Below, piece by piece: positions 10,577 to 22,205 of a DNA stretch of 64,000 bases. Positions within the stretch are counted from its first letter, which is position 1; each line of letters opens with the position of its first letter. The notes under the pieces are model-generated. The model was not told the origin of the DNA. It was given only the letters and a program-made list of their open reading frames with translations, and did no database searches. A program made the position numbers and the translations under genes. The DNA lies in the NCBI GenBank assembly GCA_020726505.1, contig JAHLEZ010000018.1, positions 1,178,001 to 1,242,000 of the forward strand. Direction: 5' to 3'. Source of the DNA: Leptodontidium sp. MPI-SDFR-AT-0119 (Eukaryota > Ascomycota > Leotiomycetes > Helotiales > Leptodontidiaceae).

Positions 10577-12762
10577 CTACAAGCACTGCGAATACCACGG
10601 CGGGCTAACAGCCACACACGTCGTGCCAGCCTCACAAACCGTCGGGCCCGCCCAATTCGTACCACCGCACTGTCCCCAATGAACCTGCGTAGCCGCAGCC
10701 GTGGGCGCACTACTCGTCGAAGTAGATTTGGTACTTGACGAGCTCGAGGAAGACTTGATAGTGGAAGTGATGAGCGTCGATGAGGATTTGCTACTCGATG
10801 TAGAAGTAGGCTTAGCTGTCGAAGTCGAAGTAGCAGACCCTTTCCAGTTCCCCAGATCAGTCAACTTGAGCACGGTTGGGTCGTTGTATACTTTCTGCTT
10901 GAACACAAGCGGGTTGTACGTTTCCGTCTCGATGAAATCCCCGTTCCAGGTGACGAAGTAACTCCAATCGGCACGATACAGCTTGAGGATATCTGGATCG
11001 GGGATATTGCCTACTTCAGGAAGGGTGACTAATTTCTTGTCCTTGCCGAGGGCGATGAGTTGTTGATATTGCGCGCTGACAGGTCCATGGTCTCCGAGCG
11101 GAGGGTAGGAATCGTAGCCGAGGATGTCGACGACGTCGTCACCGGGGTACCAAGATGGAGTGACGGAGTTCCAAACCCAGATCAAGTTGCGGAGTTTATG
11201 GTAATTGGTGAAGCGATCGTACATGAGGCGATACAGTGTTACGCAGCTCTCGGGGCCATAGGCACCCCACCAGAACCATGTACCGTCTGCTTCGTGCAAG
11301 GGGCGCCAGAGGACCGGGATGTTGGCTGCTTGGAGACGGAGGAGTTGTGTTGCGATAGCGTCCATGTCAGAGATTAGGAGGGCGTAATCTGTGCTAGTAG
11401 GAGCGGCGAGGACGGCGGTCAGGTTGAATGTTGAGCCGTAGCTGTAGAAACCTTTCCACCAGGGGACGGTATCGTTGTTAATGAGGTGCCTGATGGTATT
11501 AGATGAGTTTGATTCAAGGGAGTGGGTGACTTACGAAGGGGCGTTCCAATGCCATTGGAAGGCCACCATTCCGTTACGAGCATCAAACGCGATGGCATCT
11601 TCAACGGCGGTACTCGTAGCCCCATACATCTGCAATCATCAGCCTCGAATTGGTGTTGAGGTTGGGAAACATACCACACGACTGGGGCTGTAGTCAATCA
11701 TATCCAAGCCGATGATCGCGGGTGTCTTCCCAACATTGGCCTCAAGCCATGAAACTCCACCAGGGTCTGCTTGTCCAGAGAAAATCTGACCGCTGGCGTA
11801 CTTGGATAGGAGCTTGTTGAACAAAGCTTGAGCAACCGGGAGGATATTGGGGACGACCAGCGAGCTGGTGACCTTGTGCGGAGCAGGTGCAGGTGATGGA
11901 GTGACGTAGACTACATCGATGAAGTACCAACCCCTGAACGGTTAGCGAAATCAAAGCATGATAGAAGAACGGCATACCAGTTATTGGTGAAGGTGATGGT
12001 GTTGTTCCCGGCATTCAACAGTACCTGCCCAGCCGTTGCATTAGCCCAAGGGCTCGCTGCCGTCGTGGTGTCCGCAAGGACGATACTGGCACCTCCAGCG
12101 CCATTGAGTGACATGGAAGTCTGCTTCTCGCCGTAGATGGCTGCGTATCCAACAACGACATCATACAAAGCCTGCTTGGAGCTGTACAATGTAATCGTCA
12201 CGCTATCCGTAGCAGCATCGAAGCCCTGGACGAATCCAGTGCCGGAGAATCCAGGAGTGGTGGTTCCAACCGAAACCCCATTGAAGATACCATTCTCCGC
12301 CTCGGCTTTAGCACCATTCGAGACATCCACAACAACAACGGGAGCAACAGGTGTAGGTGACACTGTAATTGAATCAATGAAGTACCAACCCCAATCATTA
12401 CTCAAGGTAATCGTGTTCGAAGCAGTCAAAGCAAAGGATCCAGCTTTTGAAGTAGCCCAGGTACTAGTCGTGACATTCGTGATGGCGACTTCGGACGAAA
12501 CGCCATTGACGGCCATAGTCGTGAATTTATCCCCATATTGCGCACTGTATATCACAGCAATATCGTAACTACCGGCTGTGAGCCCATTGACAGCAAAACT
12601 GACGGTGTCACCATCAGCAGCAAAGCCAGCTACATAGCCAGTTCCTGTATAACCGGGGACATCGCTCGCAACGTGGACACCGCCAGTGAAAGTTGCTAAT
12701 TCGGCTTCATATACAACTGCTGAGGCCAGTGAGGCCAGAGCGAGGAGTGAAAATTGACGCAT
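10577..12762 (-). CDS. Secreted mannan endo-1,4-beta-mannosidase, CBM35-CBM35-GH26-CBM1
   Basis: Four exons: 12762-11978, 11933-11675, 11629-11535 and 11489-10577 (introns 44-45 bp), giving 683 residues. A signal peptide ([16 protein letters not shown]) precedes two beta-sandwich repeats with [22 protein letters not shown] and [22 protein letters not shown], both CBM35-like. The GH26 domain follows from about residue 280: [13 protein letters not shown] start ([12 protein letters not shown]), acid/base Glu in [13 protein letters not shown], and nucleophile Glu in TLPEVGN. A Ser/Thr-rich linker of about 50 residues leads to a cellulose-binding CBM1 ([16 protein letters not shown]..). It should cut beta-mannan or galactomannan outside the cell, anchored to galactose side chains or mannan by the CBM35s and to cellulose by the CBM1. 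Intron frames are all continuous, so the gene looks intact. Confidence 0.9.
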
Positions 12763-13706
12763 GATGGAATGAACGACCCTTCAAAGAACTTCATGATCCC
12801 TAGCTCACACTTATAGAGCTCGTGGGAGGAAATATCCAGGTCACTAAATGCGGGACATCAGGGTCCGTCCCTCGGCTTGAGAGCCAAAATGCATCTGGAA
12901 CATCTTGATCCTCCAATTACGGACTCTGAAAGCCAATTAATATAATATTTCATGGCTTGGGATAACTATAATGCAGAGATGGTGTATGTAATACGACATA
13001 CGACGGGAAGGGAGCCGAAGATTCAGGTACCAGTCTATTGCGGAAGCCCCAGATGGGCTGATGGCCAGGAACAACGGAGACGAGACCCGTGGTGTGGAGA
13101 AGTCTGATATCCTCACTTGACCTCGATCGAACTCCCTTGAGGGACTGGAAGTGCAAATCATTGGATAGAAATGGACGAAATGACAAGAGAAACAACAGGG
13201 GACAAAAGTATGTCAGGGGAATTGGGAATATCCGGCCAAAGGAGCCGAAGGGGAGTGCGGGGTGAGAGGCATTACTGAGGACACCTTGCAATTCAAGTCC
13301 TTCGATTCAAGTCTTCTTCAGATGATGCCATTCGCAGGTAGGTACTTTGCATCTCACCGAAGTTCGGATGGTAGTCCGAACATGAAGGGATGATGACTGA
13401 AGTGTGAAATGAAAGGAGGATGGAGTGGCATTGAGTGTTGATAGTTCAAAGAAGGTTTAGGTGTGGCGGGCGGACCTCGGGAAAGTTGGGATGCCAAGAC
13501 GGTCACATGACCTTGGAATTTCGCGGGTCGTGGATTAGTGGTAGATTTGCCCCGCGGAAAAATGCAAGAAATCCCACTTTAGCAGCTTCTCATTTGCTCA
13601 TCGTCAAGACCCATCCCTGCACGGATTGATCGATCGACGAAGATCTGATCTCCCCCTTCTCTTCTAGCTTTGTTGATTTCATTACGCGAGCGTCTGTTTA
13701 TAAGTC
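12763..13706. other. Intergenic between divergent mannanase and 2EXR genes
   Basis: About 940 bp shared upstream region of two divergently transcribed genes. Open frames here lack codon bias and similarity. A TATA-like stretch occurs near 12940. Nothing else is recognised. Confidence 0.5.
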
Positions 13707-14721
13707 ATGTTGAGACGAAAAGGCAAATTCTCGAAATTCGGCAGGCTCCCAGACGAACTGCAGCTTGAAATATGGCGCCTCGCAGGCCTGGAGACGCCAT
13801 ACAATACCGAAATCGAGGAAGGAAAGCTATGGCAATCATTCAATAGGGTGGATGGGGTAGAGATCTTCAACAGAAGACAAAATGTCCACGTCGTGACCTG
13901 TATCTCAACAGTCCTCCCTTGGAAACGATTCAAACACGGAAGACGACGTCATGCCACAATCGGAACTCGTTGCGACCAACAGGAGAAAAACGCACGCACT
14001 CCTCCGCACATGTCACCTTTCGCGAGAGACGATTCTAAAACAATATAAGCTATCTCCAGCATTTGGCACTCTAGTCGACTTCGACAATGACGTCTTCTTG
14101 TTCGATTTCACGCTGCTAGGGCTTCCTCTTGAATATATCCGTACCAAGGGAGGACCTCCCATTTTGCATATGCCCGAGCTGGCCGCAAAGATCAAGAACC
14201 TGGCAATCTACGACATACGTCCTCCGCCGATTCTTCCTGGCCGATATGGTCCTGGGGAGTCGTGGTTTCCAGCCGGTAATCAGCAGCAAATTAAGGAGCA
14301 GTTCAACAGTCTTGAGAGGCTCATTTTCGTGACATTTGGGGCGCCTTGTCGATACATCCCTTCTGCTCGCGATGACGGCTGCCGGGAATGGGAGAGAGAA
14401 TGCATTAGATACACAGAGGAGGGTTTGTCTGAGAGCCGACTGGAAGATTGGCTTCATGATCAGGACGATCTCGAAGCCATGCGGACAAAATGGACTGACC
14501 TACCAACAAGTAGGGAAGATGCAGAGGACCCTGGGCAAGCCTCACCAGTCTTCAAATATGGAATGAGGGTTACTTGTCTTCATTCAAAATGGAGCAGAAG
14601 ACGTGTCAGTTTGGAAAGTAAATTGCTGTGGAGAGTCACATGGGAGAAGGGTTTTCGAGAGTGCGGATTTACCAGGGCTTTGCTACATGTACTATGGGAT
14701 GTCCTCAGGAAAAGGGGATGA
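13707..14721 (+). CDS. 2EXR-domain protein
   Basis: Two exons, 13707-13856 and 13912-14721, separated by a 55-bp phase-0 intron (GTAGAG..CAACAG); 319 residues. The N-terminus FGRLPDELQLEIWRLAG is the 2EXR signature (F-x-x-LP-x-ELR-x-x-IW). After the intron HALLRTCHLSRETILKQYKLSP matches the second conserved block (LL..C..SR....Y), followed by VDFDNDVFLFDF. 2EXR proteins form large families in plant-associated ascomycetes; their biochemical role is not known. Without the intron the two halves lie in different frames, so the splice is inferred from family conservation. Two further 2EXR loci occur in the window (15151-15598, broken, and 54377-55516). Confidence 0.75.
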
Positions 14722-15150
14722 CGTATCTTTATTCATGGCTGACTATAATTATCAATTTTCTTAAAATGAAAATCTATTTTGTGATGGCATTAGTTTCTGG
14801 TATCGAGATTATGTAGTGGGATGTCGAAATGGCTTACACCGCAGCACCCGCATGCAAAATCCCTTAACCTAGGTGATGTAGCCATGTATCCCATTACATC
14901 ACTCATGCTAGTGAATTCTAAATTGAGGCAATGGTGCTGTAGCTCCAAATCCTTCTTCGCTTCCGTTCTACCCCATTTGACAGGCTAGGAATTTAGTCTC
15001 GCTATGTCTGTGGATCCTGCTATACTAAACCACACAAGCGGCGCCACAAAAACCACTTATTAAAATAGAACAGACACTACAATACGAAACATTCTGCAGA
15101 ACTTCCACCTTCAATACCTATCACCTAGAAGAAATCCCCATACCGCTACA

Positions 15151-15598
15151 ATGGAAACCCAGAAAAAGCCTGAATCTTTCAGCGATCTTCCACCCGAGCT
15201 ACAACTCATAATCTGGTCTTTCGCCGCTCTCAACACTCCCTACAATCCAGCGCATGACTCGTCATTAATCTCCAAATCCGGTATCACGCCCTGGTTCAAC
15301 TTCGAAGAATTTATCGAAGAATACCGTTTGAGTCAACATTGTTCGTTGTTAAGTGCACTTCGCGAACACAATCAGGAAGCGTATTACTGATTCAATACTG
15401 TTTGAGTTGACGATCAAACTTCTTACATGCAATGAGCTTTTACTCGTCTATTCGCAACATGTCGGCGAGAGCAAACACTTGTGGGTGTTTGGGCAATTCG
15501 AAATCATCAAGAGCAGGCCAGATTGCCTCGATTTGGGAATGCCTACTCTCGACGTCACAGAAGTTGTGCGCAGCCACATGGCCCTCGTCCTGGATTAG
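15151..15598 (+). pseudogene. 2EXR-domain gene fragment
   Basis: ATG 15151 opens a frame with SFSDLPPELQLIIWSFAALNTPYNP, clearly the 2EXR start and close to the neighbouring intact gene (both share LPxELQLxIW and a TPYN motif). The frame stops after 79 codons at 15390. A second frame overlaps it and carries KRITDSILFELT and LWVFGQFEI to a stop at 15598. I found no GT-AG intron that joins them without a stop. The usual 300-residue length is not reached. It is best read as a truncated, frame-broken relative of the 13.7-kb gene, perhaps from a tandem duplication. Confidence 0.6.
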
Positions 15599-15651
15599 AT
15601 ATAATGTGGCGCTAGTCCTTGTGATGCATATTGTCAAGACTTGCATTGTAG

Positions 15652-16588
15652 TTACATGTCATCGAGCACCTGTACTGTGTTACCTATCTCCCAATCCAAG
15701 TTTTTGTAGACAGCTATCATAATGGATGAAGCAACAACTACAGCAGTAGCCTTGTAGATTAGAGGCGTACGACCCCGCATCCCTGCGCTTGTTGAATTGG
15801 CAAAAGTGCCACCCTTCGGCGTGAAGCCGCCGTATGCACGCGACTGGTACTTGGAGGCAAGAGAATCTGGTGATTTTTAGCTTATATGGACCAAGAATGC
15901 CTAGCTACTTACTGCGACGAACTCCAGGTTTACCGAACCCTCCAAGTAAATACAGCAAAGCAAGAGTCGCCATGAATGGTAACCCCCAGGTGATGATTAG
16001 TGCGACAAGTTTGTTTTCTGCAAGTACTTAATCATAAATAGGAATCGAGCGTTACACGGAGACTTACGAGAGACAGGAATCAGCGCGATAACCCTTTGCC
16101 ACTGCTTTCGGGTGAAGGAGGGAATTTCGGCAGGATGTGGGCGAGAACCAGCTTCCTTTACCATTCCTGAAAGCGAGGGTCGCGATATCGCGCCCGGATG
16201 CGAGAAGTGAACTCAAGACATCAGACGGATTCAGCCTCATCTCACTGGTAGTATGCGAAATAAACAAAGCCAGCTTAGCATAATAAATGCTAAGTAGGTC
16301 TAAAATAGTAGTTGGATTGGATCTGACTTCGTCGATAACATTAGCAAGGGAATTCAGGCCGCCGCCGTGCAGGGACGAAGTCACATTGCCCATTTCGATG
16401 GCAGGCGGAATGACCGAAGATGGAACGGATCCGGTCTGGTTAAATGATTGGAGGGGTGCGCAGGCAAAGAGAAGGAAGGTGAGCAAATTTATGTCGCTCA
16501 ATGACCAGCGAGGCCCAGGCGTCCACGAAGCGCATGTCCACGAAGCGCATGGCTTTTTGCTCAGCATATTAAAGAACACTAGAGTCAT
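15652..16588 (-). CDS. Unrecognised fungal membrane protein, four exons
   Basis: Exons 16588-16246, 16166-16068, 16017-15913 and 15866-15652 join in phase (introns 79, 50 and 46 bp) into 253 residues. I do not recognise the family. The N-terminal third has a hydrophobic stretch (LLTFLLFACAPLQSF, about residues 34-48). A clear transmembrane helix follows splice 2 (LVALIITWGLPFMATLALLY), and another hydrophobic stretch is TAVVVASIMIAV near the C-terminus. Between them lies the conserved-looking KYQSRAYGGFTPKGGTFAN. Continuity of hydrophobic and glycine-rich motifs across three splices is the main support. A 15-bp tandem duplication (16521-16550) repeats residues CASWT/ASWTC near the N-terminus. 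It is transcribed divergently from the membrane-protein gene at 16828. Confidence 0.55.
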
Positions 16589-16827
16589 TACGGCCTAGCC
16601 CTGCGGAGAATGGTCGAGCGTTTCGGCGACAGCAAGTGTCGATCTTAGTGGAGAACAGCCGCCGCACGTCCCACATTACCTGTTTAATATTATGGCCTCA
16701 GGTACAACTGAGCCAACACCACAACCCCGCACCCGAGAAGCATCACTTCTCAGGCGATTCAAAGGGGCCTCAGCGAGTATCTTCTCCCGCCATCCAGAGC
16801 GCAAGGCGCCTTGTCAGCATTAATAAG

Positions 16828-19049
16828 ATGAAATTATCTAGCTTGTGTGTTGTGCTGTGGGCGTCCGGAATTCACGGAGCAGCTACGAGAGGTATTTCTT
16901 TCCAATAACTCTACATCTTTGATACCAACATTGGTACTGCAGGAGCTCTCCCTACCTCCTCTCCTGTTATTTCTAAGGGGGACCATACCTTGGCTCCCCT
17001 GAACAATCGCAATGGTTTCGTTAACCCTGAAGATTTGGCTCCTATGCCACAGTGTATTGCTCAGCAGGATCAATCCACCTGGCTCAGTGCAATGACGAAA
17101 TGTACCAGCAAACGATGCACAAGGCATTTTGGAATTATCTGCACCCACCACCAATGGTTAACCCAGCTCAGCTGTCTCAGCACCGAATTCTCATCCGATG
17201 TTATCGAAGGTTATGTCCCATACTGCAGCAGATCAGTACTTGCCAAAGCGCAGTTGTATCTATGGACTTATAGAATCACCGGCCGAACATGGCTTGTCGA
17301 TGTCGGCGATGCGAACGGGCTACAAAATCTCTCCCCAGACTCCCTAGCTGAGGGATATACGGCCATTACTGTTGCTTACAAAGCACCGACATGCCTAACC
17401 CGCTCGATATCTGCTCTATCGATGGAACCATTCCACCATGTTTTGGCCTCCTGTAGTTTCACAAGCACTACCCAACATACCGGGAATGCCGCTCGTCCTT
17501 GGGAATACAATCAAATCTTACGGTCCATGGTCGCTCTAGATTCCGAAACTGTTGGTTATGATCTCACCGGGCGTAGCATCAGGTATGGCGACTATTTTGA
17601 TAAAGGATGCTTCTGCAACGCCTTCAATATAGATCTGAAAAAGGAACCCTGTCCAGATCCAGGGCAGATAGACTTGACGAAGGAGCGACTATGGATTAAT
17701 GCCACCTGTGGATCAGCGTCCTTACCCGATAAATGGGCGGACACACTCAAAACCACGGAATTCGCGTTTATCCCTATCGAAGACTGGCACTGGCCCATAT
17801 TTGTTGCGGATATGCCTAAGCAGGTGATACAGCTTCCTGATCGATGTTCAACCGATGCTTGTGAGATCGACTCGAGCGGCTACTGCGAAGTCAAGCGCGC
17901 AATTGACAGAGCCTGTTTCTGCCACGGTATCAGCTACGATTCCTGCCTTTCCTGCCAGAAATTCAAGACCCGGGTAGACTACATAAAGTGGCTCCACGAT
18001 CTTTGTGGAGATGTGCAGGACTGGCACGGTCTGCCAGATAATTGGCGTCAATTAGCCACCCCGACCCTTCTCGAGATGATTCCATGGCGGTGGACTCTTA
18101 AACCATCCAACATTTCAAACAGTACCCATGTCACCGATGTGGCACCAGTCCAGACAAGGGAAGCATGTGCTTCAAATGAGTGGAAGCTTGGAAGCTTTGC
18201 TCTAGTCAATATAGCTACGGTCCTTGCCATAGTTCTCAGCCGGAGAGGAGGGATACGTCGAACCGCACGCGACGTTCCACCGCACCCAGGGTGTTGGTTC
18301 TTCAAGGGGACTATCATCGCCACAATTCAACTCCTTGCAAACTTAATCAATGCGTTTCTTGTCCAGAATACTCCTGGTTATGAGAATGTTCCCGCTTTTC
18401 AATTAATGCTTCTCTGGTGCTCAATACCTCGGCTTGCTTGGCTTCCAATATTACTGATTGGTGTATATCCCTTCGAAGCAACGAACATCTCCGCGGCAGC
18501 ATCTACTTTATTTGCGGAAATGATCCTCCACTTTTTATCATCATATTATATGGTCATGACCGTAAATTATGGATGGAAATATGACTTCTACCTTGGAAGT
18601 ATGGAAGGAGTGGAGAGAGGAGAACTAGCTAGGGTCATGTATGCTGGAGCATTCATGTGGTTTATTATCATTGGCCCGGCGCTCGGTCACTTAACCTGGG
18701 CTATACGCAAGTTGGACAAGAGTAAGGTCCCAGAAGAAACACTATTGATAAGTAGTGAGGGAAGAGATTACATGGTGTATGGCACTTTCTCTACCAAAGT
18801 CCAAAACACCTGGGTTGTCCAGGAATCATCTATGCAAGTATATGCGGCCCCGGTCATTCTTCTTTGGATTGCACAGTGGCTATTTTGGGGTGGATTTATT
18901 GGTCTTAGTTCGGAAGAGTACGTATTCATATACCTACATGGTCTATATTACTAACCGAACGTAGGTTCTGTCCCCCTAAGCTCGGGATTCTCACGGTTGT
19001 CTGGATTACTTTCTCATTGGCAGGCTCTATTGTTGGAGCTACTTGGTAA
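16828..19049 (+). CDS. Multi-pass membrane protein with a cysteine-rich extracellular N-terminus
   Basis: Exons 16828-16891, 16943-18917 and 18965-19049 (introns 51 and 47 bp, GT-AG; the last has a CTAAC branch site) give 707 residues. Exon 1 encodes a signal peptide (MKLSSLCVVLWASGIHGA). Residues up to about 400 form a cysteine-rich, presumably extracellular part (e.g. KCTSKRCTRHFG, ACFCHGISYDSCLSC). Six or seven hydrophobic helices follow from about residue 410 (FALVNIATVLAIVLS; FQLMLLWCSIPRLAWLPILL; AGAFMWFIIIGPALG; APVILLWIAQWLFW; and the last in exon 3, ILTVVWITFSLAG). The layout resembles fungal ectodomain-plus-polytopic membrane proteins of unknown role; no enzyme motif is seen. It is the middle of three membrane genes. 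Confidence 0.7.
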
Positions 19050-19780
19050 AGTAATAGCTGAAGAGTAAAAAGCAGCTGAATAGAGATTAAGGCGAGGAAC
19101 AGATAGCACTGGAGGTATTAGCCATACCAGGTCGGCTTTTTATGTACTATATTTGAGGGTCGCAGGCTTCATAGTTTTATTTGTGCCTGGGAATGTCCTC
19201 CCTAAACTTAAGTGCTTGTTTGCCTCAATCGCATGGGATTCCAGACTCCTAACCCATAGAGATTACCTTGATTTTGAAATTTTGCCCTCTCACGCCTCGA
19301 CGGCCCGGGAGACAGAGAGGAATTCAAGTATTCAATTTCCAGCTTACCGGTGGATGTACAAGCTATATGATATGTCGGAGAACTTGTTGTTTTCAAATAC
19401 TGTGTGAAGAAACAACTCAAAGAACTTTTCTGTTTTTCCACATGCTAGTCACACGTGTGTGCTTGATTGGCTAGCCTTATCCAACGTTATCGTTCAATTG
19501 GACGACTCATGGTTCGGTGAACTTGCGATAGAGGCGTTCACAGCCTTGCGCCTATCTCTGTTTCAGCTGCACCTGACGCTTTTGACACAAATATAGATAA
19601 ATGGCTTGAAATATTCCGAATTGGGCATACGATGGCTGCAGGCGAGGCGCCCGGCATCAGAAGGAGGGAATATTACAGCGTATCCTCTGGGGGGACGTGT
19701 TTGGTTAAGATCGCCACTGTGCCACCGTCTGTTACGAGGCAAGGATCTTTTCTGCAGATACGTTTCACAAGCTAGAAAGC
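19050..19780. other. Intergenic between two tandem membrane-protein genes
   Basis: About 730 bp. Short open frames have no recognisable content. A CACACGTGTGTG palindrome lies near 19450, an E-box-like site that could bind a bHLH regulator; this is sequence resemblance only. Confidence 0.4.
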
Positions 19781-21505
19781 ATGGCTAGGGCTTCCAAGCT
19801 TGTTCCACTTCTAATCCTTTCAACATCTACCTTCGCATCAGCGTACAACGAAAAATGCCTAAATATCACTCAAACAGCTCTGGCTCTACTAGGAAACTCC
19901 TCGCTCGCAAGCGATCGAGACTCTTTCGCCTTCGGATCCACGTATGACCAACCCATCATCACACTGGAGTGGTGCGAGGCCAGATGCGAGGGCGGATCGA
20001 GCATTTACGACGACGTCTGGACGAGATTATTTACTTGGCCAATTCCGATCATTATTCTCGTAACTTCCTTCCTCCTGGCCCCAACCGGCAAGTCGCGATT
20101 CTTTGCAATCGTTCATTTGTTCGGAGATACTATCCACTCCACCTGGTCTCTCATTGATATTCTAGAGCGCCGCACTGCTCTGTGTACTAGCATCCTCAAC
20201 CTCGACTCGCTATGGCCTGGCTCGTTTCCGTCGACAAATCAGAGCAAACACCAGCATATCAAGCACGGAGTCATCATTTCGATTAGTTTGAAAGATCTAT
20301 TGCCAACTGTCAATCTGGACCATCTTGACACTTTACCAATATGCTACTGTGATGATTTGAAGCTTCGCAGCATATATCGAAGAACTGCAGCTGAGATCGT
20401 GGATTCGAGCGTTCATGACATCCTACGAACGTGGATCGCCATTTTGGTCTACATTGCTGGTGTCGCTCTCAATTTCTTCCCAGACAGTGCAGGAGCGGCA
20501 AAACCTTCTGGGGGTACTCTTGCGTCAGCTTTACAGCTTGCTTGGTTGCTGCCAACAATACTTCTCAGCAATGCCGTTGGACAACCCCATTCTCTCCCAC
20601 ATGTCGTAAAAGCCCTGCGACGCTTCGAGGAAGAAACCAGGGTGTCCACGCACCTACATCAGAGTACTTGCAATTTGGCTCGAGGAAATCAAGCTTGGGC
20701 ACAAGAGGTTCGAAACCTAAACTGGAAAGTGTATCTTGACCTCCGTACTCGCACTATGAGTATACCTTCCGGTCCACTCCTAAACCCCAGAACAAGCACA
20801 AGGCCTAAGAGCCGCAGTTGTGGCCGATCGCTACTCATTCTTGTTCTGTCTATCCTACCTCTGACACTGGGATTTACATCAGCTTTCGTAACTTTGTTCT
20901 CGTCGCCGACCTGGTTTAGCTGTCGGCACATCATGCTAGTCTCAATCTTCGCCCTGTTGATCTTGAGTTTCATCCTCACGATTCTCATCACGCACTATCT
21001 CCCGAGTAACGACCTACTTCGATACAAATGCATCATCATCAAGGACTTGTTCGTCGCCGCCTGCGTCATCATTTTACTCCTCGCTTCCACTTTTGGGATC
21101 TTCAACAGCTGCTGGTGCCGTAGCTCTGTGTATTCACCAGGGAAAGGTCGCGTCGTCAGACTTAACCCTACCGAAGCCTATGGATTGAATGGAAAGGTCA
21201 TTTACCCGAGTATTGTCGCTGCTACGTTGTTCTTGGAGATTTGTGTCTTTTGGGCTGTTATGTGGCTGGAGAGAATTGGGGTTAGCATGTGGAAGTGGAG
21301 TGATGTTGAGAAGCAGGAAGCACTTCTCGAGGACTGTGATCTGGAAATGGGAGAGCAGGCAGCTCCGGCTGTGAGGGTGCTGGGTAAGGACAAGGATATG
21401 GCACAGCCGGGTGTATCTGTGACTACCCGGGAGTTCCTGGACCCTTTGGAGTTTGAGTCTTCTATATTCTCAGAGCCTAGGCACGTCCAGATGCCAGGTA
21501 GATGA
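19781..21505 (+). CDS. Multi-pass membrane protein with signal peptide, family not recognised
   Basis: A single exon of 574 residues from ATG 19781. The signal peptide (MARASKLVPLLILSTSTFASA) is followed by a short lumenal part with cysteines (EWCEARCEGGSSIYDDVWTRL). Helices follow at about residues 87-103 (WPIPIIILVTSFLLAP), 210-230, 340-365 (SLLILVLSILPLTLG), 375-400 (IFALLILSFILTILI), 415-435 and 475-495. The C-terminal 70 residues are charged and cytoplasmic-like. Same strand and same general plan as the 16828 gene upstream, 730 bp apart, but I see no clear sequence match, so shared ancestry is not claimed. No catalytic or transporter motif is visible. Confidence 0.7.
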   Translation: MARASKLVPLLILSTSTFASAYNEKCLNITQTALALLGNSSLASDRDSFAFGSTYDQPIITLEWCEARCEGGSSIYDDVWTRLFTWPIPIIILVTSFLLAPTGKSRFFAIVHLFGDTIHSTWSLIDILERRTALCTSILNLDSLWPGSFPSTNQSKHQHIKHGVIISISLKDLLPTVNLDHLDTLPICYCDDLKLRSIYRRTAAEIVDSSVHDILRTWIAILVYIAGVALNFFPDSAGAAKPSGGTLASALQLAWLLPTILLSNAVGQPHSLPHVVKALRRFEEETRVSTHLHQSTCNLARGNQAWAQEVRNLNWKVYLDLRTRTMSIPSGPLLNPRTSTRPKSRSCGRSLLILVLSILPLTLGFTSAFVTLFSSPTWFSCRHIMLVSIFALLILSFILTILITHYLPSNDLLRYKCIIIKDLFVAACVIILLLASTFGIFNSCWCRSSVYSPGKGRVVRLNPTEAYGLNGKVIYPSIVAATLFLEICVFWAVMWLERIGVSMWKWSDVEKQEALLEDCDLEMGEQAAPAVRVLGKDKDMAQPGVSVTTREFLDPLEFESSIFSEPRHVQMPGR

Positions 21506-22171
21506 TCAACGGGGTGCTAGCCACACATTCGAAGCATTTCTTGATGAGACCCTGTTTGCAACTAATATTTTGCTGCGATGGAGACACAGATCACTTAATG
21601 AATTGAGTTACAATCGAGAGCAGATAAACAACATCGAGTAACTCTGCCAATCCGCCCCAACAGGCTCTCTACAGACGCCGCCATACGCAGCTCTGTTGGA
21701 TTATTGGAGCCTGACGGTCTTTCTTTCTGCATTCTCCAGCCACAACGGTTGATGATCAAAAGAGCTAGCGTCGACTTCATCCAAGACATTTCCTGAAGAG
21801 TCAATGTATCCCATAGGAAAGTTCTCGGGGTGTGTCCATTGTGACGATTTAATCGAATAGTGACGCACACGGATCAAGCCGATTCTCTCGAACTTTTCGT
21901 TGATGCTTTCTCCAACTTTCTTCAGGATGAGGATGTACTGCGATGGCTTCACGCCGCCACTTAAATGATCGTTGCAGATCGCAATTCCACAAGTCTTCCC
22001 ATCCATGGACTCCACTGAAACATTCATGTAGACGTAAGCTCGGGCCACGATTTTTTCTGTGATAGGAAGAATAGCATGTAAGCCGTCTTGACGTCGTATT
22101 TTGTAGGTCTCGTCTTTGCGATCAGTATCAGAATATTTACGACGAACTATCGAGGGCTTGTCTTTCTGCTA

Positions 22172-22174
<3 letters not shown>

Positions 22175-22205
<31 letters not shown>
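22175..22205 (+). repeat. Poly(C) tract, 31 bases
   Basis: Thirty-one consecutive C at the junction between HET coding sequence and the Fot1-like insertion. Confidence 0.95.
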
